Both the position numbers and the translations under genes were made by a program. A stretch of 64,000 nt of DNA, from the NCBI RefSeq assembly GCF_019352175.1, contig NZ_JACBYI010000022.1, forward strand, positions 1 through 64,000. The letters are read 5' to 3'. The DNA comes from Paenibacillus sp. S150. GTDB lineage: Bacteria; Bacillota; Bacilli; Paenibacillales; Paenibacillaceae. A model generated the notes under the pieces. That model was not told the DNA's origin, did not search any database, and saw only the letters and a list, made by a program, of their open reading frames with translations. Shown piece by piece: positions 15,655 through 24,677 of this stretch (the stretch's first letter is position 1; every line of letters starts with the position of its first letter).

Positions 15655-16313
15655 GCCCGATCCGTAAAGACGAGGGCAGCTTTACTATTGAAGCTTCTCT
15701 ATTGCTGCCGATCATTATGGGCATCACCATGCTGCTGTTGTTCTTCTGTTTGTACAGCTATCAGAAGTCGATGCTGCTGCAGGTTGCTTCTTCCGCCACG
15801 GAACGTGCAGCATACAATTGGAATAACAGCCACAAAGAAACGAAGGGCCATTATGCCATTGGCGAAAATGATTCGCTGTACTGGCGGGTTGGCGACGACG
15901 CGCTGCTCTCTTCTTTGTTCGGCATTGGCGCGCCGGACGCTAGGACAGCCATTGTGCTGCCTGCTGCCGGAAATGGCGGTTCGCTGCCTGTGGTCAAGCT
16001 GGAGCATGCAGCGGATATGGTTCCGGCAAATATGCCCGGAGAGATGAAGTATGCCCGCAGCCTCACTGGCCGTGAAATAAGCGCGGAGCTGAAGCGGATG
16101 CTGAATCTGCCTGTGCTGGATGAAATCCTGTCCGATAAGGCTGTGCCGGTGGTGCAGGCCCGGTCTGTGGTTGCCGAGCCTGTTGAATTTATCCGTACCG
16201 TGGATCTTATGCGTTATTATGGAGCCAAATTCAAGGGAGATGCGGAAAATGCCAAGTCAGGGACAGGCATGGAGAAGAAGAACGCGGCCATTATGATGAA
16301 CAAGCTGCACTGA
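15651..16313 (+). CDS. TadE-like pseudopilin
   Basis: 220 residues. The N-terminus carries a prepilin-type site (KDEG, cleavage, SFTIE with Glu at +5) followed by the helix ASLLLPIIMGITMLLLFFCL, the pattern of TadE-like minor pseudopilins. The rest is a soluble exported domain with no recognised enzyme motif. The TTG start at 15651 overlaps the flp stop. It is predicted to be a minor subunit or an anchor of the pilus. Confidence 0.8.
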   Translation: MSPIRKDEGSFTIEASLLLPIIMGITMLLLFFCLYSYQKSMLLQVASSATERAAYNWNNSHKETKGHYAIGENDSLYWRVGDDALLSSLFGIGAPDARTAIVLPAAGNGGSLPVVKLEHAADMVPANMPGEMKYARSLTGREISAELKRMLNLPVLDEILSDKAVPVVQARSVVAEPVEFIRTVDLMRYYGAKFKGDAENAKSGTGMEKKNAAIMMNKLH

Positions 16314-16396
16314 GCAAGTCGTGCAAGATGTGCAAGCCGGAATAGCAACTGGTAATTAAGGCGTTGACTGCAGCGGGGAAGGAGGTTGAACCAGAT

Positions 16397-18652
16397 GTGA
16401 AGACAGGGAAAGGGGAAGCTTTTGACAATACGGCAACACGCAGGAATAGCAGGTATACCCGGTCAGAGGGTTCAGTCTCTATTTTCCTGATTATGGTGCT
16501 GGCATTCGTCTTTTTGTTTACCGCTGTGCTGATCGACTATGCCCGCATTGCTGCTGTAAATGTGCAGGAGGAACGATTGGCCCGGGCCGCTGTCCGTTCA
16601 GTGATGTCTTCCTATGATATTGAGCTGAAAGATAAATACGGACTTTTTGCCTTTGGCGGCAATGATGGCGATCAGCTGCTGGCTGGTGTGCTGAATGATA
16701 ATCTGTACGAAAGCGGGCGCGGCGATGCGTTTAACCTGCTCCCCTTAGGTCTGGAATCTTCGTCCCTGAGCTGGAGCCGTCCGCTGGGAAGCTACGATAT
16801 CTTCCGCCGGCAGATTGCTGAAGAGATGAAATACAAGGCGCCGGTTGATTTTGCCCTGGAGCTTGCCGGCAAGTTCAAGCCGCTGTCTGCGGCGATGGGC
16901 GAAGCTTCACGGACAACCAAAGTACTCGGCAAGCTGCAGCCCTTGTATGACGAGCGGGAGGAAGCGCTGGATCAAATGCTGAAGTGGCGGAAGCAGGCAG
17001 CGGAGAGCGGGAAAGCGCTGCAGCAGCTGATCATGAATCCGCCGGGTGACAGTATCGGATATATTTCTGTGGGAAATATTTCAACCGCTGCAGATATCCC
17101 GGCAATGTACAGTGACTATGTGGGCAAGTATAATGCCGATTTGTACCGTGACAGCCAGAAGCCCGCAAAGTACACCGGTCTTCTGGCGGGCTATACAAGA
17201 CAAGCTGCCGAACTGAATTCGCGTATTCCAGGCGTACTGGCCGCTTTTCAAGGGGAGCACGATCAATCGATGAAGGAGGCGGCAGCAGCGCTTGAGCGGG
17301 TCCAAGCCTTGAATACGCAGATGCAGAGCGCATTGGAGCAATCCCGAAACAACGGACCGGACGATGCTCGGGATGCTGCGCTGGACTGGGATATCCCGCC
17401 TGGTACCGCCGAATTAAGTGCCGATCCTATTAAAAAGCTGCGAGAGCAGGAGGACTCCCTGATCCTCACGGCAAGTGAGATCAGCTCGCTGGACAATAGC
17501 TTATCGGTACAGAAGGCCGCTGTATTGGCGATCCTGCCTGCGGTAACCGCCTTGCCGGGAATTTTGAGTTCGGCATCGGGGGTTAACGCGGAGCTTTCCC
17601 GCATGATCGAGGGTGTGCTGGACGCTTCGCAGGCGGTTAGCGGATATTTGGACAGCTACGGGGACAAGGGAAAGATCATTGCTGCCGAAACAGCTCAAAT
17701 TGAAGCGCATCGCACATTCGACAGCGAGCGCAAGCAAGTGGAGCAAGAGGCTGCGGGCAAGCTTAGTGACGCCATGAAGCTGGTGGAACAAATCCGCGGG
17801 CTTAGCGCCAGCGCCGGGGAAGCCATGGAACGCTATCAGACGCTGCAGGATTATTATGGCGACAATATTGCGTTTAACAAGGGATTGGACCAGGAAGCTG
17901 AGGCGGGAACGGAGGATGTGAGCCCCTTTTCTGCGGGAAGCTCATCCATGGTCAAGGTGGATGGACTCTACGAGGCAATGGGCAAAGCACTGGCAGGGGG
18001 CCGGGACAGGCTGTATCAGACAGAATATCCGGCACTGTATTTTCCTGCTTTTGATATCTCGCAATTGTCGGGTCTGGTTTCAGGATCAATAGATGAGGCA
18101 GCGGAGATGCTTGCGGATCAACTTGATCCAAATGCCCAGGAATTGGAGTATATCCTGTATGGCTTCAATAATCCCGCCGGAAATATAGCGGCAGCTTATG
18201 GCGAGATTTTTGCCATACGATTAGCTATACGCACCATGGAGGGATTTACTGAACGCGCAGGCCTGGCCAATCCGCTGCTGATATTGGCTTCGGCGCTTCT
18301 GTACGGAGTTGAACAGGCGGTACAGGATATGCTGCTGCTATGCAAGGAGGGCGAAATTCCTCTCTCCAAATACATACCCGTCAAGCTGGGCTACCGGGAT
18401 TATCTGCGGCTCTTTCTGTTGCTGCATGGAGGGAGCGATGTTCAATTATCGCGAATGCTGGCCTTAATCCGGCTGAATACAGGGAGCAATCCGAGTGAGA
18501 AATTCACCTATGCAGCAGCGGATATTCAAATGGTTATGCCGTTATGGTTTTTGCCGGGTGTGGTTAAGCTCCTGGATTACAGCTCCGGTCTTTCCGGTGA
18601 TGTGCAGGGCAAATTATACTTCCGGACTGTACGGGCCGATTTTTCTTATTAG
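16397..18652 (+). CDS. TadG-like / DUF5702-type large membrane-anchored protein
   Basis: 751 residues. One N-terminal helix (SIFLIMVLAFVFLFTAVLID) follows the segment RSEGS, so it resembles TadG-type proteins, but Glu at +5 is absent. Next comes DYARIAAVNVQEERLARAAV, the usual start of DUF5702 proteins, then a long helical region (about residues 150-500) with coiled-coil character. GTG 16397 is chosen because GGAGG lies 11 bases ahead; the frame is open to a TTG at 16364. It is probably a structural part of the pilus tip or cell-envelope anchor. Confidence 0.75.
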   Translation: MKTGKGEAFDNTATRRNSRYTRSEGSVSIFLIMVLAFVFLFTAVLIDYARIAAVNVQEERLARAAVRSVMSSYDIELKDKYGLFAFGGNDGDQLLAGVLNDNLYESGRGDAFNLLPLGLESSSLSWSRPLGSYDIFRRQIAEEMKYKAPVDFALELAGKFKPLSAAMGEASRTTKVLGKLQPLYDEREEALDQMLKWRKQAAESGKALQQLIMNPPGDSIGYISVGNISTAADIPAMYSDYVGKYNADLYRDSQKPAKYTGLLAGYTRQAAELNSRIPGVLAAFQGEHDQSMKEAAAALERVQALNTQMQSALEQSRNNGPDDARDAALDWDIPPGTAELSADPIKKLREQEDSLILTASEISSLDNSLSVQKAAVLAILPAVTALPGILSSASGVNAELSRMIEGVLDASQAVSGYLDSYGDKGKIIAAETAQIEAHRTFDSERKQVEQEAAGKLSDAMKLVEQIRGLSASAGEAMERYQTLQDYYGDNIAFNKGLDQEAEAGTEDVSPFSAGSSSMVKVDGLYEAMGKALAGGRDRLYQTEYPALYFPAFDISQLSGLVSGSIDEAAEMLADQLDPNAQELEYILYGFNNPAGNIAAAYGEIFAIRLAIRTMEGFTERAGLANPLLILASALLYGVEQAVQDMLLLCKEGEIPLSKYIPVKLGYRDYLRLFLLLHGGSDVQLSRMLALIRLNTGSNPSEKFTYAAADIQMVMPLWFLPGVVKLLDYSSGLSGDVQGKLYFRTVRADFSY

Positions 18653-18669
18653 CATGGAGGTGGAACAAA

Positions 18670-19689
18670 ATGGGACCTGGGTACCGGAAGCAAGGAAGAA
18701 CGGGATGTGAAGGCAGCATGGTTGTAGAAGCCGCTATGATCCTCCCTATGTTTCTGTCCTTTGTCCTGTTTCTGATCTTTATCGTGCAAATGACCTTGTA
18801 CTCGACGGCTCTCCAGAGCACGGCTTCCGATACGGTCAAGGTGATCTCGACCCACATGTATCCTGCTGCGCTGGCTGCGCAAGAATGGGAGGAGAATAAA
18901 GAAGAAAACGCTGACGAAAGCGAAGAGGAAGCTGTTTCGGGAGCTGCTGCATCCTCGGATATATGGACCGTTCCGCGGCTGTCGCTTGAGGAGTGGAGCG
19001 ACAGCTATGTATCAGACCTTCCGCAACCGATAGCCGCCTGGGTCAGTGCAGCCGTTCAGCGTGGTGAAGATCCGTTGCAGGAACTGCAGGCTGAGGCATC
19101 AGAGGGGGTTCTGGATCTGGCGCTTAAGCCTGTAATGAAGCCTTATCTTTCCTCGGACTGGCTGGACTATGACCGAATTCATGTTTCGAATGTGATTGTA
19201 CCGGAGCTGAAGACAGGCTCGCGTCCTTACTTTGGACTTGTGGTGAGTTACGAGCTGCCGATGAAGGTGCCTTTTCTGAATCAGCGTATCGTGCTTGAGG
19301 CGAGTGCGGTTGAACGCTTGTGGATAGGCAACACTGATGCCGGAGGCGACGGGGGCAGCGCAGAAGGCGAGCAAGAAAACAGCTCATCTATCGTGATTTT
19401 GGAGAAGCCAAGCCCCGGAGTTGCCAATTATCAGGGCAGAGTTAGGATCAAGGTTCCGCCCAATGCTTCTGCGAGCCTTTCAATTTTCTATAAGAGCGGT
19501 CAGAGTACAGCCAAGTATTTGGGCTGGAAGCAGGCGGATGAGAACGGATATATTGAGTGGGAATGGAAAATCGGTGTCAACACAACTCCGGGTACTTGGC
19601 CCTTGGTTATCCAACTGGCAGACGGAACCTCTTTGGAGGCAGCCTTTACAGTGGTGAGAAAAAATCAGGCAGAGGAAGGGAAATCGTAA
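18670..19689 (+). CDS. TadE-like pseudopilin with extended exported domain
   Basis: 339 residues. Prepilin-like start: CEG, cleavage after Gly15, SMVVE with Glu at +5, and helix AAMILPMFLSFVLFLIFIV. After an acidic stretch around residues 75-95 there is a long exterior domain ending in a beta-rich region. ATG 18670 follows GGAGGTGG. The stop codon shares one base with the next start (TAATG), so it is coupled to the prepilin peptidase. Confidence 0.8.
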   Translation: MGPGYRKQGRTGCEGSMVVEAAMILPMFLSFVLFLIFIVQMTLYSTALQSTASDTVKVISTHMYPAALAAQEWEENKEENADESEEEAVSGAAASSDIWTVPRLSLEEWSDSYVSDLPQPIAAWVSAAVQRGEDPLQELQAEASEGVLDLALKPVMKPYLSSDWLDYDRIHVSNVIVPELKTGSRPYFGLVVSYELPMKVPFLNQRIVLEASAVERLWIGNTDAGGDGGSAEGEQENSSSIVILEKPSPGVANYQGRVRIKVPPNASASLSIFYKSGQSTAKYLGWKQADENGYIEWEWKIGVNTTPGTWPLVIQLADGTSLEAAFTVVRKNQAEEGKS

Positions 19690-20198
19690 TGGCGGTATGG
19701 GCATTCTGGGGCTGCCTGCCATTCCTGGCAGCAGCACTCTTTACGGATATCCGATTTATGAGAATACCGAACTGGATCACATTCCCGCTGCTGATTGCCG
19801 GATTGAATGCGCAGGGCATAATGAATGGACGCTACGGAGTCCTGGCGTCCATATCCGGCGCAGGTACAGGGTTCTTGCTGCTGCTGATCATGCATCTCCT
19901 GGGTGCGGTTGGAGCTGGCGATGTGAAGCTTTTTACGGGAATTGGAGCCTGGGCGGGAATACTCTTCACGCTGCAGGTTATCGTCTATTCTGTATTGTTC
20001 GGGGCAGTGATCGGATGGGTCATCGTTCTTGCCAGACGGGAAGCAGGGAGCCGCATACGGGGGATGATCAGCCGGTCAGCCGGTTTTTTATTACTGCGTG
20101 ATTCCCCGGCACTGAGGAAGAGCAGCGGTGGTTTGTTGAAGTTCCCTTTTATGCTGGCGGTTATTCCCGGGTTCATCTGTGCTTATTTGTATTTATAG
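19689..20198 (+). CDS. Prepilin peptidase (TadV/CpaA, A24 family)
   Basis: 169 residues, a membrane aspartic protease that cleaves prepilin leaders. The two catalytic aspartates are visible: Asp20 in LFTDIRFMRIPN and Asp78 in VGAGDVKLFTGIGAW (the GxGD motif). The short length, without the methylase domain, fits the TadV/CpaA type. The start is ATG 19689, which overlaps the preceding stop; the open frame upstream of it is TadE coding sequence. It is the only prepilin peptidase I see in the window, so it might also serve the second Tad-like locus. Confidence 0.92.
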   Translation: MAVWAFWGCLPFLAAALFTDIRFMRIPNWITFPLLIAGLNAQGIMNGRYGVLASISGAGTGFLLLLIMHLLGAVGAGDVKLFTGIGAWAGILFTLQVIVYSVLFGAVIGWVIVLARREAGSRIRGMISRSAGFLLLRDSPALRKSSGGLLKFPFMLAVIPGFICAYLYL

Positions 20199-20213
20199 TG
20201 GAGGTGAGGCGTA

Positions 20214-21857
20214 TTGTTCGGATTGAGCCGTGATTTTGTACAGCAGGATGGCATCTCGATGCTGCTCGGCAAGCCTGAAGGGCTAAGGACGGCGGAGCTT
20301 AATATGGTCCAGGTCCGCATGCTGATGAATACCGGGATTCCGCATCATCTGCGGCTCCAGCTCAGAGAGATAGATTTGCAGGTAAGTCTGGAATATGCGC
20401 TGTCCCGCCGGAAAATGCTCAGTCACCTTCTGAAGGGTGAGAAGCTCGGCATGACGGAATTCTTCGGGCTGCTGCTGCAAATTGCGGTGGGGATGGAGGA
20501 AGGGCGGTTATACATGCTGCAGGCAGAGCAGTATGCGTTGCATGAGGATTACATTTTTATCGAAGGGCCCCTGCGCGCCGGCAAAGTGTATCTCACTTAT
20601 CTTCCCCTGCAGTCTGCTGAATCTGCCATGCATGCAGGAGAAGCCCTGAAGTTGCTGATTATGGTGCTGATGGCGTCTGTAAGAGAACTGTCCGGTGATG
20701 GGGTTCAGAGATTGCTGCAATATTGCGGAGAAGAGGATTTCACTCCGGCAGGCTTGAAGGAGTTGCTGGCGGAGCTGATGACAGACGGTGAAGGGGCAAA
20801 AAGGCGGGCGGATACTGCACGGTCAGCTTCAGTCGTTTCCTTCCTTGATGCACATATGACTGCCGAGGGAAGCGTGCGGGAGCGGAATGGCGCAACGGCG
20901 GAGGTTGACGCCCTTGCCTCCGAGAAGCTCAGGAACGATCCGGGTTTCGAAAGTGCCGCTGCTGAGGCTCACAAGCCTCCTCCGTGGCAGGGCGGTTATC
21001 CGCGGCTTAAGCTGAAGGAGGAATCATTACAGCTGCGGCTTGATGAACCGGATATTGACAGCCATGCGGCTCCCGAACCTTCGGCCTACAGAACCTATGC
21101 CATGCTGGGTGGTCTGCTGGTCGATGCGGTGTTGTGGAAGTTTCTTTATTTGAACAGTCCAAAACCGCCTGGCTTGGCAGTCTGTGCACTGGCTACGCTG
21201 GTGCTGGGTATGTTCTGTTGGCTGGTATGGAGCGGGAGACTGAATTTGGGCGGTGTGAAGGCAGAAGAAGCGGCGGAGGACGAGCTTGCTGCTGCGGGCC
21301 GCAGGAAGCACAGGGAGCTGGAATGGGATTTCGTCCGAACGCCTGCAGCTGCTTCCGGCGCTCCAGATGTACCTGTGCCTGCACAGAAATTTGAGAATCC
21401 ACTTTACACTGGTGTTCAAACTACCCAGAACAGAGCCGGACTGCCGGAACGCAGTCAAGCCACAGCACCCGCGCCAATCCCTGTCGAAGCCACTGCAATG
21501 CTGCTGCACGACCCGCCCTCCGAAAAGGAGCGGAAGCAAGAGGTGCATGCGGCACCCTATCTTGAACGGGTCCATGACAACGAAGGCGGGATTCCGGAGA
21601 AAATCGAATTGAACCGGCCCAGCTTTCTCATTGGGCGTTCGCCGGACGTTGCGCAATACGTGGAGAAGTCCGAGGGAGTATCGAGAGTGCACGCGGAGAT
21701 CGCTAAAAGTGCGGGCGGATACATCCTTAAGGACCTGGACTCCAGAAACGGCACTCTGTTTCAAGGAGAGGCGATGATCCCATACAAGGAGTATCCATTA
21801 ACCGACGGGACAATGTTTACTATAGTGAAGGGCTGCTATACCTTCCGCTCGGTCTGA
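20214..21857 (+). CDS. DUF6382 and FHA-domain protein of Tad locus 1
   Basis: 547 residues. Residues 1-190 resemble the DUF6382 domain found with Tad loci. A linker and two membrane helices follow (about 290-340, including AMLGGLLVDAVLWKFLYL). The C-terminal 80 residues form a classical FHA phosphothreonine-binding domain: FLIGRSPDV, SRVHAEI, DLDSRNGTLFQG. TTG 20214 follows GGAGGTGA. FHA domains read Ser/Thr kinase signals, so this may link pilus assembly to phosphorylation. It is the last gene of the locus. Confidence 0.88.
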   Translation: MFGLSRDFVQQDGISMLLGKPEGLRTAELNMVQVRMLMNTGIPHHLRLQLREIDLQVSLEYALSRRKMLSHLLKGEKLGMTEFFGLLLQIAVGMEEGRLYMLQAEQYALHEDYIFIEGPLRAGKVYLTYLPLQSAESAMHAGEALKLLIMVLMASVRELSGDGVQRLLQYCGEEDFTPAGLKELLAELMTDGEGAKRRADTARSASVVSFLDAHMTAEGSVRERNGATAEVDALASEKLRNDPGFESAAAEAHKPPPWQGGYPRLKLKEESLQLRLDEPDIDSHAAPEPSAYRTYAMLGGLLVDAVLWKFLYLNSPKPPGLAVCALATLVLGMFCWLVWSGRLNLGGVKAEEAAEDELAAAGRRKHRELEWDFVRTPAAASGAPDVPVPAQKFENPLYTGVQTTQNRAGLPERSQATAPAPIPVEATAMLLHDPPSEKERKQEVHAAPYLERVHDNEGGIPEKIELNRPSFLIGRSPDVAQYVEKSEGVSRVHAEIAKSAGGYILKDLDSRNGTLFQGEAMIPYKEYPLTDGTMFTIVKGCYTFRSV

Positions 21858-21947
21858 GTAGCGATGATCAAGGAGTACGCTGGGGAAGGGGCACCCAAGA
21901 GGCATCTCGCTGATGAATACCTTACAAGGGGCAGTGCTCTGCACTGA

Positions 21948-22853
21948 TTACTCCGATTTCAGATGCTCCAGCGCCTGCTGCAGGCTTGGATAGGTAAAGG
22001 TAAATCCGTTTTCCAAGGCTTTGGAAGGTAACACCCGCTGACCTTTCAGCAGGATTTCCGACAGCTCGCCCACGGCAGCCTTCAGCAAAAAGGCAGGAAG
22101 CGGAAACCAATGAGGGCGATGATACACCCTGCTGATCATTTTGCCGAATTCCTCATTGGTAACGGGGTGCGGGGCGGTGGCGTTGACAGGACCTGCGATT
22201 CCGGGAGTTTGAACGCAGAAATCGATCAGCCGGACAATATCGGTGAGCTCTATCCAGGACAGCCACTGCTTCCCGCTGCCGATTTTACCGCCGAAGCCGA
22301 GCATGTAGGGAAGCTTCATTTTGGGAAAAGCTCCGCTTTCGTTGCCAAGCACGACTCCGGTGCGCAGCTTGACTGCTCTTACGTTCGAGTATGCTTCATC
22401 TGCGGCTGCTTCCCATGCTTTTACAACCTCTGACGGAAAATCGATAACCTGCTCAGGACAGGTTTCGTCATAGGTATCCTGCAGTGAGGTGCCATAAATA
22501 GCTACGGCGGAGGACTGAATAATTACGGCAGGCTTCTCCTGGATTTCATTCATCAGCTTGGCTGCCGCTGAAACGGTTTCAAGACGGGACTGCATAATGG
22601 CCTTCTTGCCGTTTGGACTCCAGCGTTGACTAAGCGGGGCTCCGGCAAGATTGACCAGCGCATCTGCTCCCTCAGCCAACTCCGGATTTGAAGCCAGGCT
22701 GTCCCAGGTAAGGAAATTAAGGCCTGGATGGGCAGAAGTTTGGGATTCAGGTTGCTTGCGGCCGACAACGATGATCTGATGCCCGCCCTGCAGCCAGTAT
22801 TCAGTGAGCTCACGTCCTATAAAACCGCTGCCGCCGCAGATTACGTATTTCAT
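21948..22853 (-). CDS. TIGR01777-family epimerase-like protein
   Basis: 301 residues of the extended SDR fold (YfcH/YfhF group). The NAD(P)-binding start is KYVICGGSGFIGRELTEYWL, then LVNLAGAPLSQRWSPNGKK, QSSAVAIYG and the C-terminal domain DUF1731 (FPLPAFLLKAAVGELSEILLKGQRVLPSKA). ATG at 22853 follows AAAGGAGCGA. The substrate of this family is not known, although SulA-like nucleotide-sugar epimerases are related. It is convergent with the FHA gene, and a small hairpin near 21930 lies between them. Confidence 0.92.
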   Translation of the reverse strand: MKYVICGGSGFIGRELTEYWLQGGHQIIVVGRKQPESQTSAHPGLNFLTWDSLASNPELAEGADALVNLAGAPLSQRWSPNGKKAIMQSRLETVSAAAKLMNEIQEKPAVIIQSSAVAIYGTSLQDTYDETCPEQVIDFPSEVVKAWEAAADEAYSNVRAVKLRTGVVLGNESGAFPKMKLPYMLGFGGKIGSGKQWLSWIELTDIVRLIDFCVQTPGIAGPVNATAPHPVTNEEFGKMISRVYHRPHWFPLPAFLLKAAVGELSEILLKGQRVLPSKALENGFTFTYPSLQQALEHLKSE

Positions 22854-22869
22854 AAGATCGCTCCTTTGA

Positions 22870-23334
22870 TTACTTAATTAGATGCTGATAAGGAGAGTAG
22901 TCTATGCCGTTCTTTTCAAGGAAGCTGATAAGAAAACGGTTGTCGCGCCGTGGTGTAGCTACGATATAGCCTCTGATGCAGTGCTCGCGGGTGACTTCCG
23001 GCGCCTGGCTCTCCACGGCGATTTTGCCAATCTCGGCAGCTATGGAATGCTTGGCGATATCTCGGAAAGGACCGGGGACGGGCTGGACAAGCTGATCCAG
23101 AAAAGCCTTCATCTCGTCACTCCAAAGCGGACGGCTGCGTTCGACCCAATAATTCTGCCAGTCCAGCTTGGATTTGCCGTCTGCCTTAGGCAGCACCTTG
23201 AGGAATTTGCGGAACATGAAATAGCCGCCGATGCACATACAGCCCAGCAGCAGAAAAGTCCAAAATGCAATAGAGTTCATAAACCAATTGCTCGGTGCTG
23301 CAGATAACAAGCTTAAGCCTGATTTAAATGACAT
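22870..23334 (-). CDS. DUF2621 family membrane protein
   Basis: 154 residues. A single N-terminal helix (SIAFWTFLLLGCMCIGGYFMF) is followed by a cytoplasmic domain with DWQNYWVERSRPLWSDEMKAFL and a C-terminal RDNRFLISFLEKNGIDYSPY. This matches the DUF2621 family of Bacillales, whose function is unknown. I chose ATG at 23334 (MSFKSG) with AAAGGCGGTG before it. The frame is open to 23403, but that stretch covers a palindrome that looks regulatory. Confidence 0.8.
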   Translation of the reverse strand: MSFKSGLSLLSAAPSNWFMNSIAFWTFLLLGCMCIGGYFMFRKFLKVLPKADGKSKLDWQNYWVERSRPLWSDEMKAFLDQLVQPVPGPFRDIAKHSIAAEIGKIAVESQAPEVTREHCIRGYIVATPRRDNRFLISFLEKNGIDYSPYQHLIK

Positions 23335-23347
23335 GATACACCGCCTT

Positions 23348-23365
23348 TGACAATGATGATTGTCA
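23348..23365. promoter_or_regulatory. 18-bp perfect palindrome upstream of DUF2621 gene
   Basis: TGACAAT-GATG-ATTGTCA lies 14 bases before the start codon. It resembles an operator; no named regulator consensus fits exactly (Fur-family boxes are 7-1-7). Confidence 0.5.
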
Positions 23366-23503
23366 CAAACTTCATTCTCATCTAAAGTATAGCGCATTTC
23401 CAAAGTTTTGCGAAGCAGAAGCGGACAGCGAGAGCCTGCCTAGATTTATTTTCCCGATCACGGTAGAATAAGGGTTAATTCGTGAAGGAAAGAGGGAAAA
23501 GGC

Positions 23504-24631
23504 ATGCTGAAAATAGGTTCACATGTGTCCTGTGCGGACAAGGGTCTCCTAAGCGCGGCCAATGAAGCAAATGAGTACGGATCGACCTCGTTTATGATAT
23601 ATACAGGTGCGCCGCAGAACACGCGCCGCAAGCCGATTGAGTCGATGTATCCCGCGGAAGGCAAGCAGGCGATGAAGGAGAACGGTGTGGAAGAGATTGT
23701 GGTCCACGCGCCATACATCATCAACTTGGGTTCCTACAAGGACAGCACCTATCAATTGGCTGTTGATTTCCTGCAAGAGGAAATCCGCCGTACCCATGCG
23801 CTTGAGGTGAAGCATATTGTACTTCATCCGGGAGCTTTTACAGATAAGGACGCCGAATATGGCATTCAGCGGATTGCGGATGGCTTAAATGAGGTGCTTG
23901 GCGGTACGAACGAGACGGAAGTGCATATTGCTCTGGAGACAATGGCCGGCAAAGGAACAGAAATCGGACGCAGCTTCGAGGAGATTGCCTCGATTATTGA
24001 CAAAGTCGTACATAACGAACGGCTGTCTATCTGTCTTGATACCTGTCATATTCATGATGCCGGATATGATATTGTCGGCGATCTGGACGGCGTGCTGCGT
24101 CAGTTTGATGAGGTCATCGGACTTAAGCGGCTGGGTGTCATCCATATCAACGACAGTAAAAATCCGCGCGGAGCGGGCAAAGACCGTCATACCCCGATCG
24201 GATCAGGCTACATTGGCTTTGAGACCATCAACAGGGTAGTCCACCACGAAGCCCTTGCAGGACTGCCGTTCATTCTGGAGACGCCCTGGATCGGCAAGAA
24301 TGCAAAGACGCTGCGCCCGATGTACGAGGTCGAAATCGCCCTGCTGCGCGGCACTGTGACTGATCGGTTCGGAGCGGAGTTTATGCAGGAGGTCGAGGAA
24401 CTGCACGCCTTTTTTGCCAAGCAGGAGCTTGATCCCCGCCAGTACGTGCTGAATGTATGGGAACTGCTGAAGAACGACGCCAAGGCCAAAAAGGCTGATC
24501 CGCGTGAACCGCTGGAACGTTTGTATGATAGCGTTGCTGTCGCACAGCTTTTTCCGCAGCTTAGCGAAGAAGCCATCAATCACCGGTTGATTGCCTGGAT
24601 GGCGGGCAAGCAGCTGCTCGTGAACGCTTAA
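23504..24631 (+). CDS. nfo: Endonuclease IV (AP endonuclease) with C-terminal extension
   Basis: 375 residues. Nfo cleaves DNA at abasic sites in base excision repair. All nine metal ligands of the TIM-barrel family are visible: His68, His108, Glu145, Asp179, His182, His214, Asp227, His229 and Glu259. The barrel ends near residue 283, whereas the family norm is about 280-300 residues. About 90 extra residues follow, with a helical, charged sequence ending LFPQLSEEAINHRLIAWMAG. ATG 23504 follows AAAGAGGGAAAAGG. The function of the extension is unknown. Confidence 0.95.
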   Translation: MLKIGSHVSCADKGLLSAANEANEYGSTSFMIYTGAPQNTRRKPIESMYPAEGKQAMKENGVEEIVVHAPYIINLGSYKDSTYQLAVDFLQEEIRRTHALEVKHIVLHPGAFTDKDAEYGIQRIADGLNEVLGGTNETEVHIALETMAGKGTEIGRSFEEIASIIDKVVHNERLSICLDTCHIHDAGYDIVGDLDGVLRQFDEVIGLKRLGVIHINDSKNPRGAGKDRHTPIGSGYIGFETINRVVHHEALAGLPFILETPWIGKNAKTLRPMYEVEIALLRGTVTDRFGAEFMQEVEELHAFFAKQELDPRQYVLNVWELLKNDAKAKKADPREPLERLYDSVAVAQLFPQLSEEAINHRLIAWMAGKQLLVNA

Positions 24632-24677
24632 GCCAAGCTGCCGATTGCGCAAGAGATGAGAGGATGGTAAGAGGACT

